Positions 34,331 through 42,899 of a stretch of DNA of 64,000 nt are shown here, piece after piece (positions within the stretch are counted from its first letter, which is position 1; each line of letters begins with the position of its first letter). The notes under the pieces were generated by a model. That model had not been told where the DNA came from. It did not search any database and saw nothing but the letters and a program-made list of their open reading frames with translations. The translations under genes and the position numbers were made by a program. Location of the stretch: the NCBI GenBank assembly GCA_902624885.1, contig CACNZU010000001.1:81535-145534 (forward strand). Direction: 5' to 3'. Source of the DNA: an uncultured Pelagibacteraceae bacterium (lineage in GTDB: Bacteria; Pseudomonadota; Alphaproteobacteria; Pelagibacterales; Pelagibacteraceae).

Positions 34331-35965
34331 ATGTTTGGCTTAAAAGTTGCCTATTATTATTTAGTAGCTATTCAAGTTACATTGATAAAGTTTTTAAAAA
34401 AAATCTATTTCACTACAAATCGTTATAATGACTCTTTAAAATCAAAAATTCCTGTTCAAGTTTATTTTAATCCTAATCCATACTTACTCTCTATAATTTC
34501 TCCGTATAAAAAAGAATCTTTTAAAATAAGTGATATAAACCCTTCAGAATTTTGGTTAGAAAATAAAAATAAAGATATCAAAAAATATCACAATTTTTTA
34601 TGGCTAAATTTAATAGATAGAAAAATTGATGGAAAGATTATTCAAAAAGTAATTTATCTTTGGATGATTAAGTATTCAAAATTTAAAAGAGAAGTTTGGG
34701 AAGCTTCCACTTTAAGCTCTAGAGTAATAAGTTGGATACTTAATATCGATATCATAATAAATAATGGAACATTTGACTTTAAAAAAAATTTTTTCCAAAA
34801 TATTATTAGCCAATGTAATCATTTAAAGAAAAACTTCCGATATGAAAAAAATATTACTAAAAAGGCAGAGATTTTTACTGCTTTAATCTTGTCTGGTATT
34901 GTTTTTAAAGAGTATAAAGAAAATTATAACATTGCAATTTTTGAATTAGAAAAATTTGTTAAAGCAAACTTTGACAACAATGGTTTCCCTTTATCTCGAA
35001 ACCCTGATGATCTTGTTTTTCTAACAAAGTATTTACTATTATGTAAAGAAACTATTAAAGAGGCTCAACAATATAGTCCTGAATTTTTAGATACTATTAT
35101 TAAAAAAAACCTAGAATGTATAAAAAATATAAGGACTCCTTTAAATCAACTTCCTCTTTTTAATGGAGGAGCAGAAATTGATTTAACAAATTTAGATAAA
35201 TATCTTGAAGGATTAAAAACAAACAAACAAAATATTTTTGGACAAATATTCCATTTAAAGTTTAAACAACATGATTTGTACTTTGATATTGGCAGCCCAC
35301 CACCTAAAAATTTTTCAAACAATTACCAATCAGGTCCACTTTCATTTGAATATTTTTTAGATGGAGTAAAAATTATTACAAATTGTGGGTTTGGTAAAAA
35401 TATTTCCTCAAAAGCTGAATTAATAAGCAGACTTACCGCAAGTCAATCTACACTAACTATTAATGATACTAGTATAACTAAATTTGAAAGAAATAAATTA
35501 GTAAATAGAATATACGGTAACTCAATAAAAAATTTTTTTAAAATTGATGACATAAAAATTAATAATGATAAAAAATTTATTGGTTGTTCAGCGTCACATA
35601 ACGGATATGAAAAAAATTTTAATTGCATTCATAAAAGAGAACTTTATTTTGATAATATAGATAATAGTTTTAAAGGAGTAGACCATATTTTAAAGAAAAG
35701 TGATGGCATACCTATTAGATATGTTTTAAGATTTCATTTAAATCCAGAACTTACTGCAGTTAAGACGATGAGTGGTAACAGTGCTTTAATACAGATTTCA
35801 AAAAATAAATCTTTAATTTTTACTATTAAAGATGAAAATCTGGAAATTGAAAAAAGTATATTTTTAGGAGGAAAAAAAATTCTAGATAATACTTGTATAA
35901 CAATCTCAGGTGATTTAGTTAATAAAAACAAATCTTTTAATTGGGAAATTAAAAAAAAAATATAA
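34331..35965 (+). CDS. Heparinase II/III-like family protein
   Basis: 544-aa protein related to heparinase II/III polysaccharide lyases: an alpha-helical N-terminal half (RKIDGKIIQKVIYLWMIKY...VWEASTLSSRVISWI) and a beta-rich C-terminal half (GPLSFEYFLDGVKIITNCG, RELYFDNI). No signal peptide is evident. The rpe, heparinase-like, purH order is common in alphaproteobacteria. The true substrate, perhaps an envelope glycan, is unknown, and lyase activity is not assured. Confidence 0.85.
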   Translation: MFGLKVAYYYLVAIQVTLIKFLKKIYFTTNRYNDSLKSKIPVQVYFNPNPYLLSIISPYKKESFKISDINPSEFWLENKNKDIKKYHNFLWLNLIDRKIDGKIIQKVIYLWMIKYSKFKREVWEASTLSSRVISWILNIDIIINNGTFDFKKNFFQNIISQCNHLKKNFRYEKNITKKAEIFTALILSGIVFKEYKENYNIAIFELEKFVKANFDNNGFPLSRNPDDLVFLTKYLLLCKETIKEAQQYSPEFLDTIIKKNLECIKNIRTPLNQLPLFNGGAEIDLTNLDKYLEGLKTNKQNIFGQIFHLKFKQHDLYFDIGSPPPKNFSNNYQSGPLSFEYFLDGVKIITNCGFGKNISSKAELISRLTASQSTLTINDTSITKFERNKLVNRIYGNSIKNFFKIDDIKINNDKKFIGCSASHNGYEKNFNCIHKRELYFDNIDNSFKGVDHILKKSDGIPIRYVLRFHLNPELTAVKTMSGNSALIQISKNKSLIFTIKDENLEIEKSIFLGGKKILDNTCITISGDLVNKNKSFNWEIKKKI

Positions 35966-37515
35966 TGAAATTAAAAATCAAAAATGCTTTAGTATCTGTT
36001 TCTGACAAGGATAAGATTACGTCTCTGTTAAAAGTTTTCAGGAAATACCGAATAAATATTATAAGTTCTGGTGGAACTTACAAAGAAATTAAACGATTAG
36101 GATACAAATGCACAGAGCTATCAGAGTATACTGGTTTTAAAGAAATGTTAGATGGAAGGGTTAAAACACTTCACCCAAAAATACATGCTGGAATTTTGCA
36201 CGATAGACAAAACAAAAGTCATACAAAAGAAATGTATAAAAATAACTTTCCTTCAATTGATTTAATTATTGTAAATTTTTATCCATTTCAAAGATTAGTA
36301 ACTGAGTCCAAAAATCCAAAAAAAATAATAGAAAATATAGATATTGGTGGGCCGACAATGGTTAGGGCTGCAGCCAAAAATTTTAAAAATGTTGCAATTT
36401 TAACAAATAAAAATGACTACAAAAATTTAATAGATGAACTTAAAAGACATAAAGGGAAGACAAGTCTTAAATTCAGAGAGACAATGTCTTCTAAGGCTTT
36501 CGGCTTAACTGCATATTATGATGCAATGATAGCAAACTGGTTTAATAAAAAGTTGAAAATTGAATTTCCTGAGAGAAAAACTATTTTTGGAAGAAAACTC
36601 AAAAAGTTAAGATATGGTGAAAATCCACATCAAGAAAGTTCTATTTATGTTAGTGATTATAACGATAGAGAGCTAGGTTTTACACAATTACATGGGAAAG
36701 AGTTAAGTTATAATAATTACAATGATATGTTTTCATCATTAGAGATTTTAGATACTATAAAAGGAGATTCAAGCACAATCATTACAAAGCATGCCAACCC
36801 ATGCGGTGTATCAAAAAATAAAAATTCATTAATATCTTTCAAAAATGCTTTTGCATGTGATCCGATAAGTGCGTTTGGGGGAGTGATAGCTTGTAATTAT
36901 AAATTAAATAAAAAGATTGCTTTGGAAATGTCGAAAAATTTTCTTGAGGTAGTGCTAGCAAAAGGATTTGATAAAGAAGCATTGAATATTTTGAAAAAGA
37001 AAAAGAATTTACGAATAATTGATATTTCTAAATATAAACTCAAGAATATTTCATCAATAAGAAATTTTGATAGATCTTTTATTCTCCAAAATAAAAATAA
37101 AATAATCCTAGACAAAAAAAAAATTAGGTGTGTAACTAAGCTTAAACCAAGTAAAAAAGAGCTGGCAGAAGTTGAGTTTGCGCTTAATATTTGTAAGTTT
37201 GTGAAATCAAATGCAATAGTTCTTTGCAATAATTTTTCTACTATTGGAATAGGTGCTGGTCAACCAAGCAGGCTTGATAGTTGTAAAATAGCTATTCAAA
37301 AAGCGAAGCAATTTAAAATTGATAAAATTAGAAATTCTATAGCAGCCTCAGACGCATTCTTTCCTTTTGAAGACGGTGTGAAAACTTTAATTAAAGCAGG
37401 TGTGAATATCATTGTTCAGCCTGGTGGATCAATTAGAGATAAAGAAGTAATAAATGCCGCTAACGCAGCAAAAATAAAAATGATCTTTACAGGGATAAGA
37501 CACTTCAATCACTAA
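35965..37515 (+). CDS. purH: Bifunctional AICAR formyltransferase / IMP cyclohydrolase
   Basis: The last two steps of purine synthesis. The N-terminal MGS-like cyclohydrolase domain shows ISSGGTYKEIKRLG, EYTGFKEMLDGRVKTLHPKIHAGIL and GGPTMVRAAAKNF. The formyltransferase domain has LRYGENPHQESS, LSYNNYNDM and ITKHANPCGVS. The ending GIRHFNH is typical. At 516 aa it is full length. It overlaps the upstream heparinase-like gene by one base and the opposing phhB by 4 bp. Confidence 0.97.
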   Translation: MKLKIKNALVSVSDKDKITSLLKVFRKYRINIISSGGTYKEIKRLGYKCTELSEYTGFKEMLDGRVKTLHPKIHAGILHDRQNKSHTKEMYKNNFPSIDLIIVNFYPFQRLVTESKNPKKIIENIDIGGPTMVRAAAKNFKNVAILTNKNDYKNLIDELKRHKGKTSLKFRETMSSKAFGLTAYYDAMIANWFNKKLKIEFPERKTIFGRKLKKLRYGENPHQESSIYVSDYNDRELGFTQLHGKELSYNNYNDMFSSLEILDTIKGDSSTIITKHANPCGVSKNKNSLISFKNAFACDPISAFGGVIACNYKLNKKIALEMSKNFLEVVLAKGFDKEALNILKKKKNLRIIDISKYKLKNISSIRNFDRSFILQNKNKIILDKKKIRCVTKLKPSKKELAEVEFALNICKFVKSNAIVLCNNFSTIGIGAGQPSRLDSCKIAIQKAKQFKIDKIRNSIAASDAFFPFEDGVKTLIKAGVNIIVQPGGSIRDKEVINAANAAKIKMIFTGIRHFNH

Positions 37516-37847
37516 TTAATTTTGTCAATTTTGGCCGCTAAAATAAAATCACTCTCTGCTAAACCTTTAATAGCATGAGTAAAAATTTTAATTTTGCAAT
37601 ATCCCCAACCAAAAGATAGGTCTGGGTGATGATTTTCGTTTTCAGCAATTTCGCCAACTTTGTTTATAAAGTTTTGACTTTCTTTAAAATTTTTAAAAGA
37701 AAATCCTTTGATTAAATAAAAGTTTCCGTCCTCACTTTTAACTTCCCATCCATTGATCTTTTTCAAATATTTGTGAATCTCGCTTTTGTCAAACGCTGGT
37801 ATATTTCCTTCACAAGGAACACATTTTTTATTTGCTAAGTCACTCAT
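37512..37847 (-). CDS. phhB: Pterin-4a-carbinolamine dehydratase
   Basis: Small enzyme (111 aa from the chosen start) with the diagnostic ENHHPDLSFGWGYCKIKIFTHAIKGL, containing the catalytic His pair. It recycles pterin cofactor or acts as a DCoH-type partner. The ORF track begins at 37898, but its first 17 residues are translated from the tRNA-Gly gene; the real start is the ATG at 37847 (MSDLANKK), 6 bp beyond the tRNA CCA end. This suggests the mRNA is released by tRNA processing. Confidence 0.93.
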   Translation of the reverse strand: MSDLANKKCVPCEGNIPAFDKSEIHKYLKKINGWEVKSEDGNFYLIKGFSFKNFKESQNFINKVGEIAENENHHPDLSFGWGYCKIKIFTHAIKGLAESDFILAAKIDKIN

Positions 37848-37853
37848 TTTAAA

Positions 37854-37928
37854 TGGAGCGGGCAAAGGGACTTGAACCCTCGACCTTCTCGTTGGCAACG
37901 AGACGCTCTACCACTGAGCTATGCCCGC
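37854..37928 (-). tRNA. tRNA-Gly (anticodon GCC)
   Basis: Read on the minus strand it begins GCGGGCATAGCTCAGTGGTA, with D-arm AGCTCAGTGGTAGAGC, anticodon loop TTGCCAA (GCC) in a TCTCG/CGAGA stem, T-arm GGGTTCAAGTCCC, and the 3' acceptor strand TGCCCGC followed by T and an encoded CCA. The seven acceptor pairs are perfect. It is 75 nt including CCA and lies immediately upstream of phhB. Confidence 0.97.
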
Positions 37929-38013
37929 ACTTTTGAAGAAGTATAATATACCATACTTAGAATGGTCAACCTTAATAAAATGTCACTACCACATAAGTAA
38001 AATTTTTATTATA

Positions 38014-38640
38014 ATGGTTAATATGAAAACTTTTCCAAGTGTAATTCCAGTTTTTCCATTAAGTGGGGTAATCTATTTTCCTAAAACAAATCTCCCATTA
38101 AACATATTTGAACAAAGATATTTGGATTTAGTGAATGACACTTACAGTAAAGATAAGCTTATGGGCATGGTTCAGTCTCAAAGAGAGGGAAATGAAGTTT
38201 ATAAAGTAGGGTGCCTTGGAAAAATTAGTGATTTGCAAAAAAGTAAGGATGGTAGAATTCTTATAAATCTCACCGGAATAACAAGGTTCAATATCTTACA
38301 AGAAGTGCAAAACAAAAAATTATATAGGGAATTCAAAGTTGATTATAAAAGATATGAGCAAGATTTAAACGAGAATACGGATGATCAAAATACTGAAGGT
38401 CTTATGAACAAGGCCAAAATATTTTTTAAAAAAAATGGTTTATTATTAAATTGGAGAGAATTTGAGAAATTAGATAAAACTCAAAGAATTAATACTTTAT
38501 CAATGATTTCACCAGTCACAAACGAGGAAAAGCAGAAACTTTTGGAGTCACTTACTGTTAAAGATAAAATAAATACTTTAGAAAACATAATTAGTTTTTA
38601 TCTTTATGACGTAAATTTTAATAACCAAACTATTCAGTAA
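38014..38640 (+). CDS. Lon N-terminal (substrate-binding) domain protein
   Basis: About 208 aa with a LON/PUA-like N-terminal fold: IPVFPLSGVIYFPKTNLPLNIFEQRYLDL, GMVQSQ and GCLGKISD. No AAA or protease domain is present, so it is a stand-alone LON-domain protein of the kind common in alphaproteobacteria. The track start at 37921 lies inside the tRNA-Gly gene on the other strand and is rejected. The ATG at 38014 or 38023 is the likely start. Function unknown; it converges on rho with 1 bp between the stops. Confidence 0.88.
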   Translation: MVNMKTFPSVIPVFPLSGVIYFPKTNLPLNIFEQRYLDLVNDTYSKDKLMGMVQSQREGNEVYKVGCLGKISDLQKSKDGRILINLTGITRFNILQEVQNKKLYREFKVDYKRYEQDLNENTDDQNTEGLMNKAKIFFKKNGLLLNWREFEKLDKTQRINTLSMISPVTNEEKQKLLESLTVKDKINTLENIISFYLYDVNFNNQTIQ

Positions 38641-38641
38641 A

Positions 38642-39916
38642 TTAATTAGCAGATTTGTTCATAGAGTCAAAAAAATCTGAATTATTTTTTGTATTTTTTA
38701 GTTTTGATATTAAAAATTCAATACCATCCATTGTTCCCATAGGACTAATTATTCTTCTTAAAACATTCATTTTTGATAGTTCATCTTTAGCAAATAACAA
38801 TTCTTCTCTCCGTGTGCCAGATCTTGTAATATCAAGAGCCGGATAAATTCTTTTATCAGCGACTTTCCTATCAAGGATCAATTCTGAATTACCGGTTCCT
38901 TTAAATTCCTCAAAAATAACTTCGTCCATTCTACTTCCTGTGTCTATTAAAGCAGTTGAGATTATTGTTAAAGATCCTCCCTCTTCTACGTTTCTAGCTG
39001 CTCCAAAAAATCTCTTAGGTCTCTGAAGTGCGTTTGCATCAACACCTCCGGTGAGAACTTTACCAGAGCTAGGTATTACTGCATTGTATGCCCTTCCAAG
39101 TCTAGTAATAGAATCTAACAATATTACAACATCTTTTTTGTGTTCTACTAATCTCTTAGCTTTTTCAATTACCATTTCAGCAACAGCTACGTGCCTTGAT
39201 GCTGGTTCATCGAAAGTTGAGGCAACTACCTCGCCTTTAACAGATCTTTGCATGTCTGTAACTTCTTCAGGTCTTTCATCAATCAATAATACCATTAAAT
39301 AACATTCTGGATGGTTAGCAGTAATTGACTGAGCGATGTTTTGAAGGATAATTGTCTTACCCGCTCTTGGAGGGGAAACTATTAAAGATCTTTGACCTTT
39401 TCCTATTGGGCTCACAAGGTCAATAAGTCTTGCTGTATTATCTGGTTTTTTTTCAACTTTAGTTGACTCTACCTCTAATTTAATTCTTTCGTTAGGGTAA
39501 AGTGGAGTTAAATTATCGAAAGCAATTTTATTTTTTCCTTTATCTGGATTATCAAAATTTATTTTATTAACTTTCAAGAGAGCAAAATATCTCTCAGCAT
39601 CTTTTGGACCTCTTATTTCTCCTTCTACAGAGTCCCCCGTCCTCAAACCAAACCTTCTTATTTGGCTAGGACTTACATAAATATCATCGGGGCCAGGAAG
39701 ATAATTGGACTCGATGGCTCTTAAAAAGCCGAAGCCATCTTGTAATACTTCTAAAACTCCAGTTGCAGTGATTTGTTCATTTTTTTCTGCTAATTTCTTT
39801 AAAATAGCGAAGAGTATTTCCTGTTTACGAAGTGTACTAGGATTTTCAATACCAAGCTTTTCGGCTTCGCTAATAAGCTCCGCAGGATTTTTTTGCTTTA
39901 ATTCTTGTAAATTCAT
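38642..39916 (-). CDS. rho: Transcription termination factor Rho
   Basis: Hexameric RNA helicase that ends transcription. N-terminal Rho domain, then the cold-shock-like RNA-binding region ([31 protein letters not shown]), Walker [14 protein letters not shown], and [13 protein letters not shown] with the catalytic residues. The 424-aa length is normal. It is the last gene of the hemE-hemH-hemG-rho series, separated from hemG by a 183-bp gap that probably holds its own promoter or autoregulatory leader. With few intrinsic terminators visible, Rho may carry much of the termination load here. Confidence 0.98.
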   Translation of the reverse strand: MNLQELKQKNPAELISEAEKLGIENPSTLRKQEILFAILKKLAEKNEQITATGVLEVLQDGFGFLRAIESNYLPGPDDIYVSPSQIRRFGLRTGDSVEGEIRGPKDAERYFALLKVNKINFDNPDKGKNKIAFDNLTPLYPNERIKLEVESTKVEKKPDNTARLIDLVSPIGKGQRSLIVSPPRAGKTIILQNIAQSITANHPECYLMVLLIDERPEEVTDMQRSVKGEVVASTFDEPASRHVAVAEMVIEKAKRLVEHKKDVVILLDSITRLGRAYNAVIPSSGKVLTGGVDANALQRPKRFFGAARNVEEGGSLTIISTALIDTGSRMDEVIFEEFKGTGNSELILDRKVADKRIYPALDITRSGTRREELLFAKDELSKMNVLRRIISPMGTMDGIEFLISKLKNTKNNSDFFDSMNKSAN

Positions 39917-40099
39917 GTGATTGTTTATTTTTAAGGCGTGTATTAAAAATATATGTTTTTTTTTAAGAATTTCAAGCCTGAGATTTAGTTAAATTTTCAA
40001 AAAATAGGTGTAAATTTAGCTATTTATGGATTTAGGTATTAAAATGTTAAAAAATCTTACAAAAAATCAGAAATCTCGAATATTTTTAATTAATTTTTT
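39917..40099 (-). promoter_or_regulatory. rho upstream region
   Basis: 183 bp without a reading frame between hemG and rho. It is very AT-rich, with a T-rich run on the plus strand just before rho and no GC-rich hairpin. A long leader is usual for rho genes, which are autoregulated in other bacteria. I cannot assign a specific promoter. Confidence 0.35.
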
Positions 40100-40621
40100 T
40101 TATATTTCGTCAAACTCCTTTATGAATTTTCTCACACTATGCCAATCGGTAAACTCATAAGTATTATTTGTGTTCGTGGGTCCGCTTGTAATAAACATTA
40201 TAAATCTTATAACGCTTCTGTTAATAAAGCCCAATTTGGGATAGTCTATTTTCCCAGCAAATACACCAAGTTTTTTTGGTAGCCAATTACTTTTTTTTAA
40301 AAATTTTCTAATGTAAGGATTAGTGTCAGGAGTATTTTTCTCAGGCTTACGTGCAACAACATTTACTGAAAAAAATGCGCTCTTTTTTTTATCTAAAATA
40401 TATTTGTTATTTTGAATAAATTTATAAACTCTTGGATTGTGTCTTCCATATCTAATGCTTGCACCGATTATTATATTTTCATATTTTTCTACCTCTTTAT
40501 GAAATGCTTCGTCCAAAGAGATAATTTCATATGAGCTTTTGTTGATAGAGTTATTTTTTAATGTTTCACAAATCTTTTTAGTCTGACCGTCAGTTGATGA
40601 ATAAATTATTAGAGAATTCAT
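40100..40621 (-). CDS. hemG: Flavodoxin-type protoporphyrinogen oxidase HemG
   Basis: FMN protein of the flavodoxin fold that oxidises protoporphyrinogen IX, passing electrons to the quinone pool. The N-terminal IIYSSTDGQTKKIC binds the FMN phosphate; IIIGASIRYGRH and FFSVNVVARKPEKN, the HemG-specific long insertion, follow. The 173-aa length matches HemG. In most alphaproteobacteria this step is done by HemJ, often encoded next to hemE and rho, so hemG here looks like a replacement in place. The function call is strengthened by hemH and hemE alongside. Confidence 0.88.
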   Translation of the reverse strand: MNSLIIYSSTDGQTKKICETLKNNSINKSSYEIISLDEAFHKEVEKYENIIIGASIRYGRHNPRVYKFIQNNKYILDKKKSAFFSVNVVARKPEKNTPDTNPYIRKFLKKSNWLPKKLGVFAGKIDYPKLGFINRSVIRFIMFITSGPTNTNNTYEFTDWHSVRKFIKEFDEI

Positions 40622-40627
40622 TTCTAT

Positions 40628-41623
40628 TTAATAAATATGTTTTTTTAAAAGATATTCAAGCAAGTCTATATGTGGGTAACTATCGTTTAGACATGGCACA
40701 AGATCAAAATTTTCTCCTCCACTTTTTATAAAACTTTCCCTTCCAGCCATGTTTATTTCCTCTAAAGTTTCTACACAATCGGATGCAAAACCTGGACAAA
40801 TAATAAGTAAATTTTTTATCCCTTTTTTTGGTAAATCTTCTAATGTTTTATCTGTATATGGCTTCAACCATTCTTGAGGTCCGAATCTTGATTGAAATGT
40901 AGTTTTGATCTCAATTTTACGAAATTTTTCATTCATTAATCTTGTAGTCTTTTGACAGTAGCATTGATAAGGATCTCCTTTATCAAAGTAGGATTTTGGA
41001 ATTCCGTGGTATGAGGAAATAATTAAATCTGGCTTCCAATTTATTTCTTTAATTTTTGTTTCAATGCTTCCTACTAGAGCATCTATATACTTCGGCTCAC
41101 TTTCATAATGCGGTATAATCTGTAGGCTTGGTTGCCACCTCATTCTCATTAAAGATCTATATACCTCGTCACAAACTGTTGCGGTTGTTGCTGCAGCGTA
41201 CTGGGGATATAGAGGTAAAATAATTATATGCTCACAACCGCTATCCTTAAGTTTAATTAAACGTGAATTAATGCTTGGATTGCCATAACGCATCGCAAAA
41301 TCTACCATTAATCTGTCGCTACCGATCCTGCCATTAAGTTTTTTTGCCTGCTCCCTTGTAAAAAATAATAGTGGTGATTCATTATTTTCTTTTCGCCAGA
41401 TTTTTTTATATGCTTTAGCAGTTTTTGCAGGTCTGAAGGTTAATATAAACAGATTTAATATTATTTGCCAAATTATTGGATTTACTTCTATAACTCTTCT
41501 GTCTGATAGAAATTCTCTCAAATATTTTCTAATATCCCACCAATTTGTTGAATCTGGAGTTCCAAGATTAATGATAAGAACACCGGTTTTGCCAAATTTT
41601 ACTTCTGGGTGATCTTTATTCAT
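40628..41623 (-). CDS. hemH: Ferrochelatase
   Basis: Inserts Fe(II) into protoporphyrin IX. It opens GVLIINLGTPDS. The metal-channel His is in ISSYHGIPKSYFDKGDPYQCYCQ, and the conserved acidic segment is PGFASDCVETLEEI. The length of 331 aa is usual. It overlaps hemE by 8 bp and is followed by hemG after 6 bp, forming the last steps of heme synthesis in one unit. Confidence 0.97.
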   Translation of the reverse strand: MNKDHPEVKFGKTGVLIINLGTPDSTNWWDIRKYLREFLSDRRVIEVNPIIWQIILNLFILTFRPAKTAKAYKKIWRKENNESPLLFFTREQAKKLNGRIGSDRLMVDFAMRYGNPSINSRLIKLKDSGCEHIIILPLYPQYAAATTATVCDEVYRSLMRMRWQPSLQIIPHYESEPKYIDALVGSIETKIKEINWKPDLIISSYHGIPKSYFDKGDPYQCYCQKTTRLMNEKFRKIEIKTTFQSRFGPQEWLKPYTDKTLEDLPKKGIKNLLIICPGFASDCVETLEEINMAGRESFIKSGGENFDLVPCLNDSYPHIDLLEYLLKKHIY

Positions 41624-42626
41624 TATAATTCCTATAAAAATTAATTAACATTTTTACTTTATCAGGATCTGTTTCTGGAAGTAAACCATGTCCAAGATTG
41701 AAAACGTATGGAATATCTTTAAAAGCTTTTATGTATTTCGTCGCTACCTCTAAAATAACTTCGTCAGTTTGCAATAAAATCTTTGGATCTAAACCTCCTT
41801 GGATAACAACGTTCTTTAGATTATTTTTAGCCCACTGAGGATCTAGTTCGGCGTCTAAATTAATTCCGTCTGGTCTAACAAAATTATTAAATACTTCGTA
41901 ATTCTTTTTTAATCCTTTTGGAAAACAAATGGTTGCTATTTTATTACTTCTGCAAAAATCAACAATTTTTTTATTTGGAACATAACAAAAATCTTTAATA
42001 TCTTTTTCTGGTATTAGACCTGCCCAAGAGTCAAAAATTTGAACTACGTCTGCTCCTGCATTTATTTGATTTTCAATATGTGTGCACAGATAACCATTCA
42101 ATTCTAAGAGTATTTCATTAAACTGTGTTTTGTACTTATTATATTTATTTAAATCTAACCTATTATTATGTTTCTTTAACCCTAACATATAAATTAAAAG
42201 GGTCCATGGTGCTCCAATAAAACAAATTAATGATTTTTCTTTTTCTAACTTTTTTCTTGTTATTTCAATAGCTTTGTAAACTGGGTTTAATTTTTTTGAA
42301 AATTTTTCTTTATTATTTTTATTAAGAGACTCTATTCTAAATTCATTTAGTTTAGGTCCTTCTTTTTTTGTAAAAGTAATATTTTGTCCTAATGCATATG
42401 GTGTCATTAGAATATCAGAGAAAATTATCGCTGAATCTAAGTTATATCTCTTTATTGGTTGTAGTGTAATTTCTGAACTTAAATTACTATTCAAACAAAG
42501 TTTAATAAAATCTTTATTTTTTTTTCTAATTTCTCTAAATTCAGGTAAATATCTTCCTGCTTGTCTCATAAACCAAACAGATTTGCAAGAAATCTTGTTT
42601 GTTAAAATTTTTTTAAGGTTACTCAT
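41616..42626 (-). CDS. hemE: Uroporphyrinogen decarboxylase
   Basis: Converts uroporphyrinogen III to coproporphyrinogen III. The N-terminal signature VWFMRQAGRYLPEFREIR includes the catalytic Arg residues, and the conserved Asp is in SAIIFSDILMTP. FNLGHGLLPETDP closes the active site. It is 336 aa. The gene faces away from ppsR across a 273-bp gap. hemE flanks the replication origin in Caulobacter and Rickettsia, which makes its position here informative. Confidence 0.97.
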   Translation of the reverse strand: MSNLKKILTNKISCKSVWFMRQAGRYLPEFREIRKKNKDFIKLCLNSNLSSEITLQPIKRYNLDSAIIFSDILMTPYALGQNITFTKKEGPKLNEFRIESLNKNNKEKFSKKLNPVYKAIEITRKKLEKEKSLICFIGAPWTLLIYMLGLKKHNNRLDLNKYNKYKTQFNEILLELNGYLCTHIENQINAGADVVQIFDSWAGLIPEKDIKDFCYVPNKKIVDFCRSNKIATICFPKGLKKNYEVFNNFVRPDGINLDAELDPQWAKNNLKNVVIQGGLDPKILLQTDEVILEVATKYIKAFKDIPYVFNLGHGLLPETDPDKVKMLINFYRNYNE

Positions 42627-42899
42627 AATTAATAAAAAGTTTTTATAAATTTTGTTAAAGTAGTAGGTCCTGTTTAATATTGTTATAACTTTTTATACAT
42701 ATCTTATACATATCAAGCTTAATAACTTTCTAAAAAAATGCCTATATAGTTGACTTTATTAACCTTATAAACACCAAAAACATAACATTATTAACATCTG
42801 ATAAAATGTTCAAATAATGTTAATTATTGTTAGCTTTTTTTCACCACTGATTAAAATAGGTGAAAAAGCATTATATATTAATTATTTATTAACAAAGAT
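42627..42899. other. oriC: Putative chromosomal replication origin (oriC), hemE-ppsR intergenic
   Basis: 273 bp without genes, between divergent hemE and ppsR and extremely AT-rich. Five 9-mers each differ from the DnaA box TTATNCACA at one position: TTATACATA at 42693-42701 and 42704-42712 (tandem), TTATAAACA at 42765-42773, and TTATTAACA at 42788-42796 and 42886-42894. A 10-bp inverted repeat (TAACATTATT / AATAATGTTA) and a hairpin at 42833-42869 are present. TTAA-N7-TTAAC at 42878-42893 matches the CtrA consensus. Synteny with known alphaproteobacterial origins is the main support; AT-richness makes the individual motifs weak. Confidence 0.65.
42833..42869. repeat. Hairpin GCTTTTTTTCACC / GGTGAAAAAGC in the candidate origin
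   Basis: The 13-base left arm (42833-42845) and 11-base right arm (42859-42869) pair along 11 positions if two extra T bases bulge, with a 13-nt loop. It stands about 30 bp upstream of ppsR and could be an origin structure, a weak terminator or part of the ppsR leader. Confidence 0.5.

Noticed and set aside
37848-37898. N-terminal 17 residues (MPTRRSRVQVPLPAPFK) of the phhB ORF
   Set aside because: These are translated from the 3' half of tRNA-Gly, a frequent annotation artefact.
37921-38013. N-terminal 31 residues of the LON-domain ORF
   Set aside because: They start inside the tRNA-Gly gene and are unlike the family N-terminus; the ATG at 38014 is better.
40010-40099. Possible rho-leader hairpin
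   Set aside because: Only short AT-only pairings could be found; not distinguishable from chance at this base composition.
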